A DNA stretch of 64,000 nucleotides, from contig JADJIA010000002.1 of the NCBI GenBank assembly GCA_016707285.1, forward strand, positions 1-64,000. Reading direction: 5' to 3'. The position numbers and the translations under genes were made by a program. Origin of the DNA: Ignavibacteriales bacterium (GTDB lineage Bacteria > Bacteroidota > Ignavibacteria > Ignavibacteriales > Ignavibacteriaceae). This document shows, one piece after another, positions 18,201-25,717 of this stretch (within the stretch, counting starts at the first letter, position 1; each line of letters begins with the position of its first letter). The notes below the pieces were generated by a model that did not search any database, was not told the DNA's origin, and saw only the letters and a program-made list of their open reading frames with translations.

Positions 18201-18397
18201 GTGCCGGATCAGAGATACAGAAACCTCTGGCAACCGTTGTAATCGGTGGGTTAATTTCATCCACACTGCTAACATTGATTTTGATTCCGGCTTTTTATCC
18301 CTGGTTTGAAAAAAAGGATTCTAACGGGGCACAAATAGATACAAGTCTGGCAGCTATTTCCACCGGGGGTAACATTGATTCGACAGATATAGGATAA
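15233..18397 (+). CDS. CusA/CzcA-family heavy-metal efflux RND pump
   Basis: This 1054-residue inner-membrane proton/metal antiporter expels metal ions through a tripartite channel. It has the RND layout: helix 1 (VVFVSLVIAVIGIYSYINLP), a large porter loop, helices 2-6 from about residue 340, a second loop and helices 8-12. The family signature 'PIDAFPDVTNNQVEI' near residue 36 and 'RELFGRM'-type porter segments are present, and 'SIGIIIDAAIIQMEN' is the helix-4 segment that carries the proton-relay acidic residue in heavy-metal pumps. It overlaps the adaptor stop. No outer-membrane factor (CusC/CzcC) gene follows, so the channel must be encoded elsewhere. Confidence 0.93.
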   Translation: MLEKIVLFILNQRGLVVFVSLVIAVIGIYSYINLPIDAFPDVTNNQVEIISHADGLSAIEIERDVTYPIEMSMRGLPDVEQLRSVTKFGLSIVTIIFKDNVDIYFARQVVFERLAEAREQVPAGVEMALGPVATAMGEIYQYTIDGKYPADSLEKIKYLTELRTLQEWVITPLLKSINGVNEINSFGGYFKQYQVNISPEKLVKFDISANDVFAAVTNNNQNVGGNILEKNSDQYIVRGVGLIENLDDIGDIVLKSSAGTPVLLREVADVRIGEAVRTGAAMINGEQEAVGGIVMMLRGENSRDVVEAVKAKVEEINTGNVLPDGLKIVPYYDRSEIVSASVNTVNKALLEGAILVLLILYLLLRSFRASIIVLIALPLTLCATFIVMKIVGLSANLMSLGGLAISIGIIIDAAIIQMENVQRHLSESKGDSGKLSTVLKGVLEVRKPSILGEIIIATTFIPILTLEGIEGKMFTPLALTVGVAIICSLLISIFITPVLCSLFLKVQPEKESFVMKYAQRYYLKIFEIAQRRKSIILGVAFLFLAAAIFTFTRLGTEFIPVMDEGAFDADVALLPGVSLDKAMEINKLVSKKLKEFPELGTIVSKTGQTSTALDTRGVDKTGLVGILKPRSEWREDISREELFGRMRESLETIPGIGFGFSQPIQCRIDELVAGTKSQLIIKLFGEDLDTLKLKAGEIVRILSSVEGAEDIMAEKVGGQPYLTIKIDRNKIARYGLNISDVQNIIEIAIAGKTASRFFEKNRSFDIILRLPEKYRNSVESIGNIMVPTKTENRLPLRQFATIEIVEGPVQISRQDGIRRIGIELNISGRDIGGFVAEVKEKLKEGVKLPSGYYLSWGGQFENQQRATKKLAIIGPLAVGLIFLLLFVTFRSIRRVLLVMSNLPFALIGGVFSLYISGQFLSVPASVGFIVLFGVAVLNGVVLVSYIADLKENGMELHEAIKTGSISRLRPVLMTALIAITSLIPMLFATGAGSEIQKPLATVVIGGLISSTLLTLILIPAFYPWFEKKDSNGAQIDTSLAAISTGGNIDSTDIG

Positions 18398-18413
18398 GTA
18401 GTTGAGGATGCAA

Positions 18414-18451
18414 ACAGCGTGAAATTGGGGTTTATTTCAACTTCACGCTGT
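18414..18451. terminator. Stem-loop between convergent pump and secreted-protein genes
   Basis: ACAGCGTGAA (18414-18423) pairs perfectly with TTCACGCTGT (18442-18451), and GAAAT/ATTTC inside the loop extends the stem. There is no strong T-run on either side. Its place between two converging stop codons suggests a shared terminator. Confidence 0.5.
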
Positions 18452-18465
18452 CCCGGAAATCGATC

Positions 18466-19416
18466 TTACTGTTTGTAATTGGGTACCGTGTTTTTTACAG
18501 CTCCTTTTACATAATAAGCTGAAGATGTTATACATTTATGGAGCGGATCAGCCTTTGCTCCTGACAACTCTTCATTAATCGGGATTTTCCCATTTACCAC
18601 GGGAAAGGTGAAGTCCACTATTGGATTCCACTGGTTTTTGTATTGATCACTTGCATAGATCACAATTCTATACTCACCATCCTGTGACATTACTTTTGGC
18701 TTAAAATCCATTGTATATGCAACAGATTTCCCAAATTTCCTTGATTGTCCGGGGAAGTTGGTGAAATGATCGTATTGTTCCGGACCTTTGGTAATGAGTA
18801 CTTCACCATTTTTGATCACTTCTGACCTCAGTTCCATGGTTCTTTCATATCCGTCATTGTTTTCCCAGAACCATTTTACATCAGTTGGAGCACCAAACCA
18901 AAATGACACTATACCTCCATTTGAACCGTCATCTTCATAAATATACGCGATATCCGTCCAGGGTCCTGTGCAAGCAAACCGTGCTTTTCCGGCTTTAACA
19001 GTTTTAGTGATCTCGAATGGAGTTTCCCAAATTAGTTTACCACCGGCATAGATCTCCAATTTGTAATTGCCGGGGGCAAATAAGGGAAGTTTATCGAAGG
19101 CTGTGGAGGGGTGTCCTGTTGGTGAAAATTTGAGACAGTCTGTAACTTTTGCCCATTCCCCGTCATAATTGGCGGTGAATTGCCATGTTGCATCAGCAAC
19201 GATCTTACCATTCATATCTTTGATGGTAGTTTTGAGTTCTTCTCCGTTTTGCATCCCTAAAATATTCCAAACGGTCTTTGGATACCATTTGCCATCATCC
19301 ATAAAATTGAGTATGGACTCGGTGACAGTAGTAAGTGTTGGACCTTTATCTCCGGCTCTGGAAACCACATTGAATGAGACCAGAATCATACACGAGTACA
19401 GTAACAACTTTTTCAT
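18466..19416 (-). CDS. Secreted protein of unknown function
   Basis: The 316-residue protein starts with a signal peptide (KKLLLYSCMILVSFNVVSRAG). The rest is rich in aromatic residues and beta-strand patterns ('GNYKLEIYAGGKLIWETPFEI', 'GEYRIVIYASDQYKNQW'), which look like two Ig-like or carbohydrate-binding-like sandwich modules. No catalytic motif or C-terminal sorting domain is seen. I do not recognise the family. It is monocistronic and converges on the efflux operon. Confidence 0.6.
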   Translation of the reverse strand: MKKLLLYSCMILVSFNVVSRAGDKGPTLTTVTESILNFMDDGKWYPKTVWNILGMQNGEELKTTIKDMNGKIVADATWQFTANYDGEWAKVTDCLKFSPTGHPSTAFDKLPLFAPGNYKLEIYAGGKLIWETPFEITKTVKAGKARFACTGPWTDIAYIYEDDGSNGGIVSFWFGAPTDVKWFWENNDGYERTMELRSEVIKNGEVLITKGPEQYDHFTNFPGQSRKFGKSVAYTMDFKPKVMSQDGEYRIVIYASDQYKNQWNPIVDFTFPVVNGKIPINEELSGAKADPLHKCITSSAYYVKGAVKNTVPNYKQ

Positions 19417-19530
19417 GTTTCACTCCTCGAACAAGTTTAAGTTAGGTCACTCGTAACTTAAACAATTATTCGAGAAAAAGCATGAAATGAAGCTAAAATA
19501 TTTTTTTGGAAGGGGGAGGGGGGGATAGTT

Positions 19531-19660
19531 CCACGGATATCACGGATTTAACGCGGATTTTCACGGATGGATTTTAAAGGGACGCGGATACACGCAGATT
19601 AAACTGAGTTACTCGGAGAGGGATGGTATTACGCAGATGAAACGGATTGTCGCGGATGGA
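19531..19660. repeat. Dispersed 'CACGGAT' intergenic repeat, copy 1
   Basis: The stretch contains repeated units such as CACGGATTTAACGCGGAT, ACACGCAGATTAAACTGAG and TTACGCAGATGAAACGGAT. Related stretches are at 22761-22806, 39545-39688 and 63422-63510. It is non-coding. Confidence 0.75.
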
Positions 19661-19683
19661 CTCATCTAAATGAAAAGCTCCGA

Positions 19684-19806
19684 TCAAGCATAGATTACTT
19701 TTCCGTAGCACTTTATGTGGTCGATGAAATCAGATTCCTTGGATATATCAACGATATCCACATTCACACCAATTTCGTTTTCGATCTTACGGGCGAAAAA
19801 CCGTTT
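19684..19806 (-). pseudogene. C-terminal remnant of a nucleotidyltransferase (MNT/MntA-like)
   Basis: Forty codons ending in a TGA read 'KRFFARKIENEIGVNVDIVD' and then 'ISKESDFIDHIKCYGKVIYA'. This resembles the end of minimal nucleotidyltransferases (family pattern: ...lG-x-x-VDlvdl... then ...G-x-x-iY), the antitoxin partner in MNT-HEPN systems. The frame is closed by stops just upstream, and the GS-x-D-x-D catalytic part is missing, so it is a relic. It lies just downstream of the ATPase/TOPRIM pair. Confidence 0.5.
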
Positions 19807-19869
19807 TCACATTTATAAGAACTTAAATGTAAGAATAAATAACATATTCCCCAGATACGATAAAATTAT

Positions 19870-20403
19870 TTAGACACTTTCAGACAGAGTGGTTACTAAT
19901 CTTTTAAAATCGGGGAAATAATTCATCAGTCGATCGGCATCAAGCATCTCAAGGAGAATTGTTCCGTGTCTGACTTTATGGTATTTACCTTTACTGGTTT
20001 CTCTTGTCCAGTCTTGTAATTTTTCATCGGGATTTTCAAAAGCAGTTGCGGGTTTTCTTGGAATTTTTCTTGTTAAATCGGTACTGTAAAATTTATCCAA
20101 AATATCGGGTTGAGAAATAAACCATGCTTCCATCTCCTGGATCATATAATAGACTCTATGTTGAGATTCATACAGGCTGTGCTCTGAAATATCTCTTTCG
20201 CGTTTTTCCTCTGGTCCATCAAGATCACAAAGCAACAAGGAGTTGTTGCTATTTTGGAATTTGTCGATAGCTTGCTTTTTACCGTCGCCCATCACAATTC
20301 GAGGCATTTTCCCGCTGAGTTTTTTACTTAATAATTTGTTAAAGCCTTTTCTCAAATCACCATTACTTGTATCTTTGGTTCCCTCAACAAACAAAATTAC
20401 CAT
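19870..20403 (-). CDS. TOPRIM-like protein, DUF4276-type, partner of the AAA ATPase
   Basis: From the ATG at 20403 the protein has 177 residues. It shows TOPRIM-type acidic motifs: E7 in 'ILFVEGTKD' and D60-x-D62 in 'LLLCDLDGP', which in this fold bind metal for phosphodiester chemistry. 'MIQEMEAWFISQPD' (residues 87-100) is the signature of the DUF4276 family as I know it. I chose this start because GGAGG lies eight bases upstream; a frame extension to 20433 exists but has no such site. The start overlaps the stop of the ATPase gene (ATGGTAA, 20397-20403), so the pair is coupled. A nuclease effector role controlled by the ATPase is inferred. Confidence 0.75.
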   Translation of the reverse strand: MVILFVEGTKDTSNGDLRKGFNKLLSKKLSGKMPRIVMGDGKKQAIDKFQNSNNSLLLCDLDGPEEKRERDISEHSLYESQHRVYYMIQEMEAWFISQPDILDKFYSTDLTRKIPRKPATAFENPDEKLQDWTRETSKGKYHKVRHGTILLEMLDADRLMNYFPDFKRLVTTLSESV

Positions 20404-21617
20404 CTGTTTCCTCCAAGGTCTCCCACACGCCACATTCTTCCCGGTGAAAACTGTTGATACCAGCCTTTAAAGTCATTCTCAGAATATCTTTTTACGCTGG
20501 TTGAATTTTCTTTATCCTTCTCAAGAATCAGAATGTCTTCGAGATTAAAACTGTCCAACAAATTCTCAGAATGAGTGGAGATGATAAATTGGGTTTCTGA
20601 GGATTTTTCTTCAAACAACCGGGAGATTCCATTTATCATATCAGGATGTAGGCCGAGTTCCGGTTCGTCAATACAAACAACTTTTCCCCTGTTATTGTTT
20701 AATAATATTGCAAGCAGGCACAAATAGTGGAGTGTTCCATCGCTTATATTGCTTACATGTATCGAACCTTCCAGGTTCTCTTCGCCAAGCATAAGTTCAA
20801 TATTTCCACCTATAAAGTTAAAGTCAATTTCAGTGAATGCAGGGTTAATCTCTTTAAGTAATTCAGTGATTCTAGTAAAATTACTTTTACTATTGATCTT
20901 TAATGTGTTTAATATCTGGGGAAGATTTGTTCCCGTCGGAAGAAGTCGGCTCTCGGAAGTGGGGATGCTCGGTTTTCTGATCAGACTCGTTGATGTTGTA
21001 TCAAAATAATGATAAACTTCCATATCAGCTAATGCAGTTCTGATTCTTGACAAAACAAAATATCTGTTTGAATCAAACATTTGTGAAAGTGCCAGTTCCT
21101 GTGCAGAAACAAAATCAGTATATTTAATGTGTTTGATCCTTTCCACTTGCTGCCTCATACTTTCCCCTTGAGGTCTCATTTTTTCTTTTGATTCACCGCT
21201 TCCTGCCTCAAATTCCAGATAAACAAACCCTGTTGAAGATTCAACTTTTTCGTGGACATAATAATTAGAGGATGAGGGGAGTTTCTTTAAAGTAATGGTG
21301 TAAACAATATCTTCAGTAAAATTAAATCCTTTTTCATCCAATATTTTGCCGTCTAAAACGAATTTTAAAGTTGTAAAATTATTGGGAGAATTGACATTTG
21401 TCTCTTTAAAAAATATATTATCCAGACCTCCCATCTTATTAAAAATAAACTCTTTTAACCGTTTATTGGAAACCCCTTCCCTTAACAGATCAAGTGCACG
21501 CAGAAGATTTGATTTTCCTGCTCCGTTGATTCCGACCAAAATGTTGAGCCCGGAATTAAAATCAATGGTCAAGTCTTTAAAACTTAAAAAGTTTTGTAGT
21601 CGAATCTGCTTAAGCAT
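20397..21617 (-). CDS. AAA/ABC-type ATPase, OLD/COG4637-like, of a probable defence pair
   Basis: The 406-residue protein is an SMC/ABC-like ATPase: Walker A 'GINGAGKSN' at 29-37, an ABC-type signature 'ISDGT' at 291-295, Walker B 'VVCIDEPELGLHP' at 313-325 and the H-switch 'IISTHSENLLDSF' with H349. The insert between residues 110 and 290 is specific to the family. ATPases of this type paired with a TOPRIM protein form OLD, Gabija, PARIS and AbiL-like anti-phage systems. Here the TOPRIM gene overlaps the stop by seven bases. A defence function is inferred; none of the named systems is matched in detail. Confidence 0.85.
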   Translation of the reverse strand: MLKQIRLQNFLSFKDLTIDFNSGLNILVGINGAGKSNLLRALDLLREGVSNKRLKEFIFNKMGGLDNIFFKETNVNSPNNFTTLKFVLDGKILDEKGFNFTEDIVYTITLKKLPSSSNYYVHEKVESSTGFVYLEFEAGSGESKEKMRPQGESMRQQVERIKHIKYTDFVSAQELALSQMFDSNRYFVLSRIRTALADMEVYHYFDTTSTSLIRKPSIPTSESRLLPTGTNLPQILNTLKINSKSNFTRITELLKEINPAFTEIDFNFIGGNIELMLGEENLEGSIHVSNISDGTLHYLCLLAILLNNNRGKVVCIDEPELGLHPDMINGISRLFEEKSSETQFIISTHSENLLDSFNLEDILILEKDKENSTSVKRYSENDFKGWYQQFSPGRMWRVGDLGGNRW

Positions 21618-21805
21618 GTGAGTTTCTTATATGAATGAAGTAATTGAGATTTGCAAAATTACGAAAGTTCGATATGTTTTCCATAAAATTGTGGTTCACT
21701 AAAACAATATATCAAGTAATTGTTATTCACTCAACTCTCAACAAGCATCAAACCGTACTATAATTCACGTAAATGGAGCTTTCAACCTACTGACTTCCCT
21801 CCTAC

Positions 21806-22660
21806 TTACCTCACCAGCTCAACCTTGAATCCATATTTAAGTTGTTTCATATTTGGTCTGTCGCCGCCACCGGGGCGATTGCCACCCTTGCCTTTACCCA
21901 TTCCACCGCCGTGACCGCCTCCACCACCGGGCATTCCTCCGCCATCGTCTTCGTCACGATCCATTCCTCCACCGGGGCGTTTGCCGTCCATGTCAAATTT
22001 ACCTGTTTCGAAATTAAGGGAGATGGTTTTTGAGGGGGATTGAAACAGCCGGTCAGAGACATCATCGCCCTTAAGTGGGATTTGCAGTTCAATTACAAAC
22101 TGTCCTTCGCTCATGTTAAAATTGCCTTTGATGTATTTTCCAATCGAAGCATCGGCAGTATAGATTGGATATTCGTCTTTGGTAATCACCTGGATTTGAT
22201 TATTGATTCTTTTGAGTGCAGAAATGAAATCCATCGGGTCTTGTTGTTGGTCTTTTTTGCCATCGCCAAAACCTCTGATTTCTCTTAAGTCTTCGGGGAG
22301 AGGTTTTAGTGGATATCGAAATCCAAGTTCTTCACCACCTTCGGAATTGATCCAGAGTGTGAGACCTGTATTTAATATTTTCATTATGTTTTGTCGGTTG
22401 GCTGTCACCACAAGGATATAAAGTGACTTGTCATCGTTTTTGAAGCCAAAAGCAATGTTGTCATCTTCAATTTGAGTGAGTCTTCCCATCCAGTCATTTC
22501 TCATACCATCAACCACAACAGCTTCATTTGTTGGTGAACTTGTTACATTTTGCACGGATGCACAGGATGTGAGGGTGAGCGAACCCGCTAAAATTATTAA
22601 AACACCTGAAAAACGAGACCAAAGATTGTTAGACATTATCATTCCGATTTTTTTAATCAT
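21806..22660 (-). CDS. Lipoprotein with a CBM9-like N-terminal half and Gly-rich tail
   Basis: The protein has a lipoprotein signal ending 'LTLTSCAS', a middle part ('VDGMRNDWMGRL...FGFKNDDKSLYILV') that looks like the CBM9-like carbohydrate/heme-binding sandwich, and then a low-complexity tail of Gly, Asp, Arg and Lys between about residues 228 and 270 ('GGGMPGGGGGHGGGMGKGK'). The last residues (MKQLKYGFKVELVR) return to a strand. Three ATGs (22660, 22642, 22636) could start it; the last two have GGA upstream. I do not know its function. It is a single gene. Confidence 0.7.
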   Translation of the reverse strand: MIKKIGMIMSNNLWSRFSGVLIILAGSLTLTSCASVQNVTSSPTNEAVVVDGMRNDWMGRLTQIEDDNIAFGFKNDDKSLYILVVTANRQNIMKILNTGLTLWINSEGGEELGFRYPLKPLPEDLREIRGFGDGKKDQQQDPMDFISALKRINNQIQVITKDEYPIYTADASIGKYIKGNFNMSEGQFVIELQIPLKGDDVSDRLFQSPSKTISLNFETGKFDMDGKRPGGGMDRDEDDGGGMPGGGGGHGGGMGKGKGGNRPGGGDRPNMKQLKYGFKVELVR

Positions 22661-22760
22661 ACAACTTAGACAATTTTATGGAAATTGAGGTTTAATCGAG
22701 TTATTTCATTTTGCAGACGGCAATCGGGACGATTACCACTCCTCACCTTACATCTAAAAA

Positions 22761-22806
22761 TCCATCCGTGGATATCTGTGCTAAATCCGTGAAATCCGCG
22801 TTCCAT
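22761..22806. repeat. Dispersed 'CACGGAT' repeat, copy 2 (inverted)
   Basis: Read on the minus strand, it carries the units GCGGATTTCACGGATTTAG and ACAGATATCCACGGATGG, almost the same as 39550-39587. It lies upstream of proC. Confidence 0.7.
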
Positions 22807-22893
22807 TTAAAAACCTCCTGTCCTAAACTATGCTGATTTAATGTGGGAATTGTTTTTATTTGCGATGGTATTTATAAATAAACAGGTATTTAG

Positions 22894-23700
22894 TTGGAAA
22901 ACAGAAAAGTTGCAATTCTTGGTGGTGGAAATATCGGCTCCGCCATTGCGTTGGGTTTAAATGAGTCGAAATTAATCGAGACACAAAATATTATTGTCAC
23001 GAGAAGAAGTGAAGAAGGTCTAAAACGATTCTCCGAACAGGGAATGAGTACGACTACCTCAAACATAAAAGCAATTGAAATGGCGGAAATAATTGTTGTT
23101 GCAGTTACTCCAAAAGATTTGGATGGAGTGCTTCGCGAGATTGATCCATTTTTGGTTGAGGGGAAACATGAGGTTATTTCGATAGTTTCAGGTGCCTCGA
23201 TTAAAGATATGAAATCACAACTGACCAAAAAAGTTGCAGTTATAAGGGCAATGCCAAACACTGCGGTTGCAATTCGTGAGTCGATGACCTGTCTGTGTGG
23301 TGATTCTGAGGACAAAGAAGCTCTTGCCCGTGCCACAAAACTTTTTGAACCTCTTGGTGCTGCGATAATAATTCGTGAAGATTTGATGGTTCCTGCCACT
23401 GCACTTTGTGCTTGTGGAATTGCTTTCTTTTTAAGAGCAGTGAGAGCAGCTTCTCAGGGAGGGATCGAGATAGGATTCCATGCAGAGGATGCATTGTTTA
23501 TGGCAGCCCAGACAGCAAAAGGAGCGGCGGCACTTCTGCTTCAAAAAGGGGCACACCCCGAGAGTGAAGTTGACAAAGTAACCACCCCAAGAGGATGCAC
23601 AATCGCAGGATTAAATCAGATGGAGCACTCAGGTTTTAGCTCTTCATTGATCAAAGGAATTGTTATTTCCGCAGAAAAAGCTGAGAAACTTTACTCATGA
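22894..23700 (+). CDS. proC: Pyrroline-5-carboxylate reductase
   Basis: ProC makes the last step of proline synthesis, reducing 1-pyrroline-5-carboxylate with NAD(P)H in the cytoplasm. The 268-residue protein has the Rossmann motif 'AILGGGNIGSAIA' at the start, 'VVAVTPKDLDGVL', 'RAMPNTAVAIRESMT' and the C-terminal 'GAHPESEVDKVTTPRGCTIAGL', the family signature. The start is a TTG; no ATG or GTG lies upstream, and the Rossmann strand begins five residues later, so the TTG is well supported. It is monocistronic. Confidence 0.95.
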   Translation: MENRKVAILGGGNIGSAIALGLNESKLIETQNIIVTRRSEEGLKRFSEQGMSTTTSNIKAIEMAEIIVVAVTPKDLDGVLREIDPFLVEGKHEVISIVSGASIKDMKSQLTKKVAVIRAMPNTAVAIRESMTCLCGDSEDKEALARATKLFEPLGAAIIIREDLMVPATALCACGIAFFLRAVRAASQGGIEIGFHAEDALFMAAQTAKGAAALLLQKGAHPESEVDKVTTPRGCTIAGLNQMEHSGFSSSLIKGIVISAEKAEKLYS

Positions 23701-23745
23701 TTTAAGTGGACTCAAAGGTCTTAACTGTTTTGAATGGAGGTTCTT

Positions 23746-25338
23746 CTATAGTCGAATCTCCGCTGTTATTCCCAGATCGTTAGCGAAATCATCATCATGT
23801 GTGATGACAAGAAGTGCACTTCTAAAATTCCGGAGTGAAGTGGAAAGCATCTCAATTCCTTTAAGATCAAGGTTGTTGGTTGGTTCGTCGAGTATCAGAA
23901 GTGAAGGGGCTTCCGGCATTGAAACCAGTACCCCAACAGCAGCTCTGATCAACTCACCACCGCTTAGAGAAGAGACTGTTTTTTTACAGTCATCACCATA
24001 AAAACCGAGTCTTCCAAGTCTGATTCTTATCTCTGTTTCGGAGATGATAAAGTTACCTTTTTCGAGGGCATTCTCAAGAATTGTTTTGTTTAGGTCAAGA
24101 AATGAAAGCGTCTGATCAAAATAAATCACCTGTTTTGGAAGATGTGTAACTTCTCCTGTAATTATGGGCAACTCACCAGTAATTACACGACAAAGAGACG
24201 ATTTACCCGAACCATTTAAGCCGGTAATTCTGATTCTGTCATTTTTTGATATTGAAAATGTAAGTGGATTCAGCCACAGGGGTTTCCCGCCAGGGGCGAT
24301 GTTGATTTCGGTACATGCAAAAAGCGTTGAAGAGTGTGATCCTCCCTCTCTAAAATCAAATTTTACTTTTTTATCAGGCACAACATTCTTTTTTGCGTCC
24401 AATAGTTTTTCCCGGGACTCTTCAATCCGTTTATTATGAGTCTCGATTGTTCGTTTCAGTGACTTCTCACCTGTATCTTTTAATTTATCAAGCATGATCG
24501 TGGGAATCCCTGAATCCCTCTTCGTTTTTGATGCGACTTTTGTTCGTTTTAACTGATCTCCAATGACTTCATGTGACTTTCGAATTTTGGTCTTGAGTTC
24601 TTTTTGAGTTTCCATCAAGTTAACCTGTGCGGCTTCAATTTCGGCTGTTCTGATTTCATGGTAAAGATCATAATTTCCGCCAAACACCTTGATTCCAAGA
24701 TTTGACAACTCAAATATTCTATTTACTTGACGAAGCAGTTGTCGGTCGTGACTTACGATTATCACACCCGCAGAACGGGAAATAATATTTATGGTTTCCA
24801 CCACAAGCTCTCGACCATTTTTGTCGAGATGATTTGTTGGTTCATCGAGGATAACAAACTCATAGTTTTGGGTGTAGAGAGAGGCGAGTGTGGTCCTTAC
24901 GATTTCACCACCACTAAGATTAATTGCCGGGGTGTTGGGATCAAATCCAACAAGTCCCGTTTTGTTGAGGGCTCTGTTTATCCGTTCCTCTATTAACCAA
25001 TCATCATCCAGAATCATAAAATCGTTTTCATCACCAATTCCGGCTGAAATTCTCTTAAATGCTCTGAATTTTTCGCCAATGTCAAGCAGATCAACTATTG
25101 TTTTGTCCCCCGGTGAAATGGAAATCTGAGGCAGATACTTGACAATTTGAGGTTTGGAAACACTTCCGGATGAGGGTTGTAAAATTCCTGCTGCTATTTT
25201 TGAAAGAGTGGACTTGCCACAACCGTTAACACCAATAAGACCGGAGATACCCGACCCAAAAGAAACAGAAATGTCCTTTAAAAGGTTAAAACCGTTGGGG
25301 AATGTGAAAGAAATATTGGATAAAGAAATACAAGGCAT
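23746..25338 (-). CDS. ABC-F family ATPase (ribosome-associated or antibiotic-resistance type)
   Basis: The 530-residue protein has two ABC domains and no membrane segment, the ABC-F plan. Domain 1: Walker A 'GVNGCGKST' (36-44), 'LSGGEIVRTTLASL', 'ILDEPTNHLD'. A charged linker of about 80 residues with 'ETQKELKTKIRKSHEVIGDQ' and 'RDSGIPTIMLDKLKDTGEKS' follows. Domain 2: 'GLNGSGKSS', 'LSGGELIRAAVGVL', 'ILDEPTNNLD'. ABC-F proteins act on ribosomes stalled at the P site or protect them from antibiotics. Which class this one belongs to cannot be decided by eye. GGAG seven bases before the ATG supports the start. It converges on proC. Confidence 0.9.
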   Translation of the reverse strand: MPCISLSNISFTFPNGFNLLKDISVSFGSGISGLIGVNGCGKSTLSKIAAGILQPSSGSVSKPQIVKYLPQISISPGDKTIVDLLDIGEKFRAFKRISAGIGDENDFMILDDDWLIEERINRALNKTGLVGFDPNTPAINLSGGEIVRTTLASLYTQNYEFVILDEPTNHLDKNGRELVVETINIISRSAGVIIVSHDRQLLRQVNRIFELSNLGIKVFGGNYDLYHEIRTAEIEAAQVNLMETQKELKTKIRKSHEVIGDQLKRTKVASKTKRDSGIPTIMLDKLKDTGEKSLKRTIETHNKRIEESREKLLDAKKNVVPDKKVKFDFREGGSHSSTLFACTEINIAPGGKPLWLNPLTFSISKNDRIRITGLNGSGKSSLCRVITGELPIITGEVTHLPKQVIYFDQTLSFLDLNKTILENALEKGNFIISETEIRIRLGRLGFYGDDCKKTVSSLSGGELIRAAVGVLVSMPEAPSLLILDEPTNNLDLKGIEMLSTSLRNFRSALLVITHDDDFANDLGITAEIRL

Positions 25339-25488
25339 AATAACTCCTGTGCTAAAGTTTTCAATTGATTGCTCAGCTATTGGGGGAGTTATATTTTCAC
25401 TCGTGGTTCCTTTTTGTTGAAGAAGTGTGATCCAAATTTAATAATTCGGATACATATTATCAAAATGTAAGTTGATAAATGGTTAAAA

Positions 25489-25572
25489 TCATGCTCCGGC
25501 GGCACTAACAGTTGTAAAAAACAGGAGTATGGCAATGATAATTAAAACGATTGATAAAATAAAAGTTTTCAT
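25489..25572 (-). CDS. Possible 27-residue membrane peptide
   Basis: A short frame encodes 'MKTFILSIVLIIIAILLFFT' and then 'TVSAAGA', one hydrophobic helix with a positively charged start. AGAAAGAGA lies about eight bases upstream. It lies alone in the 379-base gap between the SLBB and ABC-F genes. It could be a leader or a small membrane protein, or chance. Apart from a stem-loop at 25663-25689 the gap holds nothing else. Confidence 0.3.
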   Translation of the reverse strand: MKTFILSIVLIIIAILLFFTTVSAAGA

Positions 25573-25662
25573 TTCTGAAGTCTCTTTCTATTAAGTTGCT
25601 TTCCTGTTTTTTAGACTTCGATAAAATCAAAAAGGTTGCAGTTGGGGAAGGGTGATCTAAAA

Positions 25663-25689
25663 TCCCCGGTTCCGGAAAGGAAACCGGGG
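25663..25689 (-). terminator. Stem-loop after the SLBB gene
   Basis: CCCCGGTTCC and GGAAACCGGGG form a GC-rich stem. Read on the minus strand it follows the SLBB gene stop by about 30 bases and is followed by ATTTTAG, a weak T tract. Confidence 0.5.
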
Positions 25690-25717
25690 CAAAAAAACGC
25701 TGATCAGGGGATCAAAA

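Noticed and set aside
20404..20433. Longer start of the TOPRIM gene (MACGRPWRKQ...)
   Set aside because: The extension lies inside the ATPase gene, and GGAGG is placed for the ATG at 20403.
21842..22092. Antisense frames over the Gly-rich lipoprotein tail
   Set aside because: Low-complexity GC-rich sequence opens several frames; the lipoprotein frame has a signal and a lipobox.
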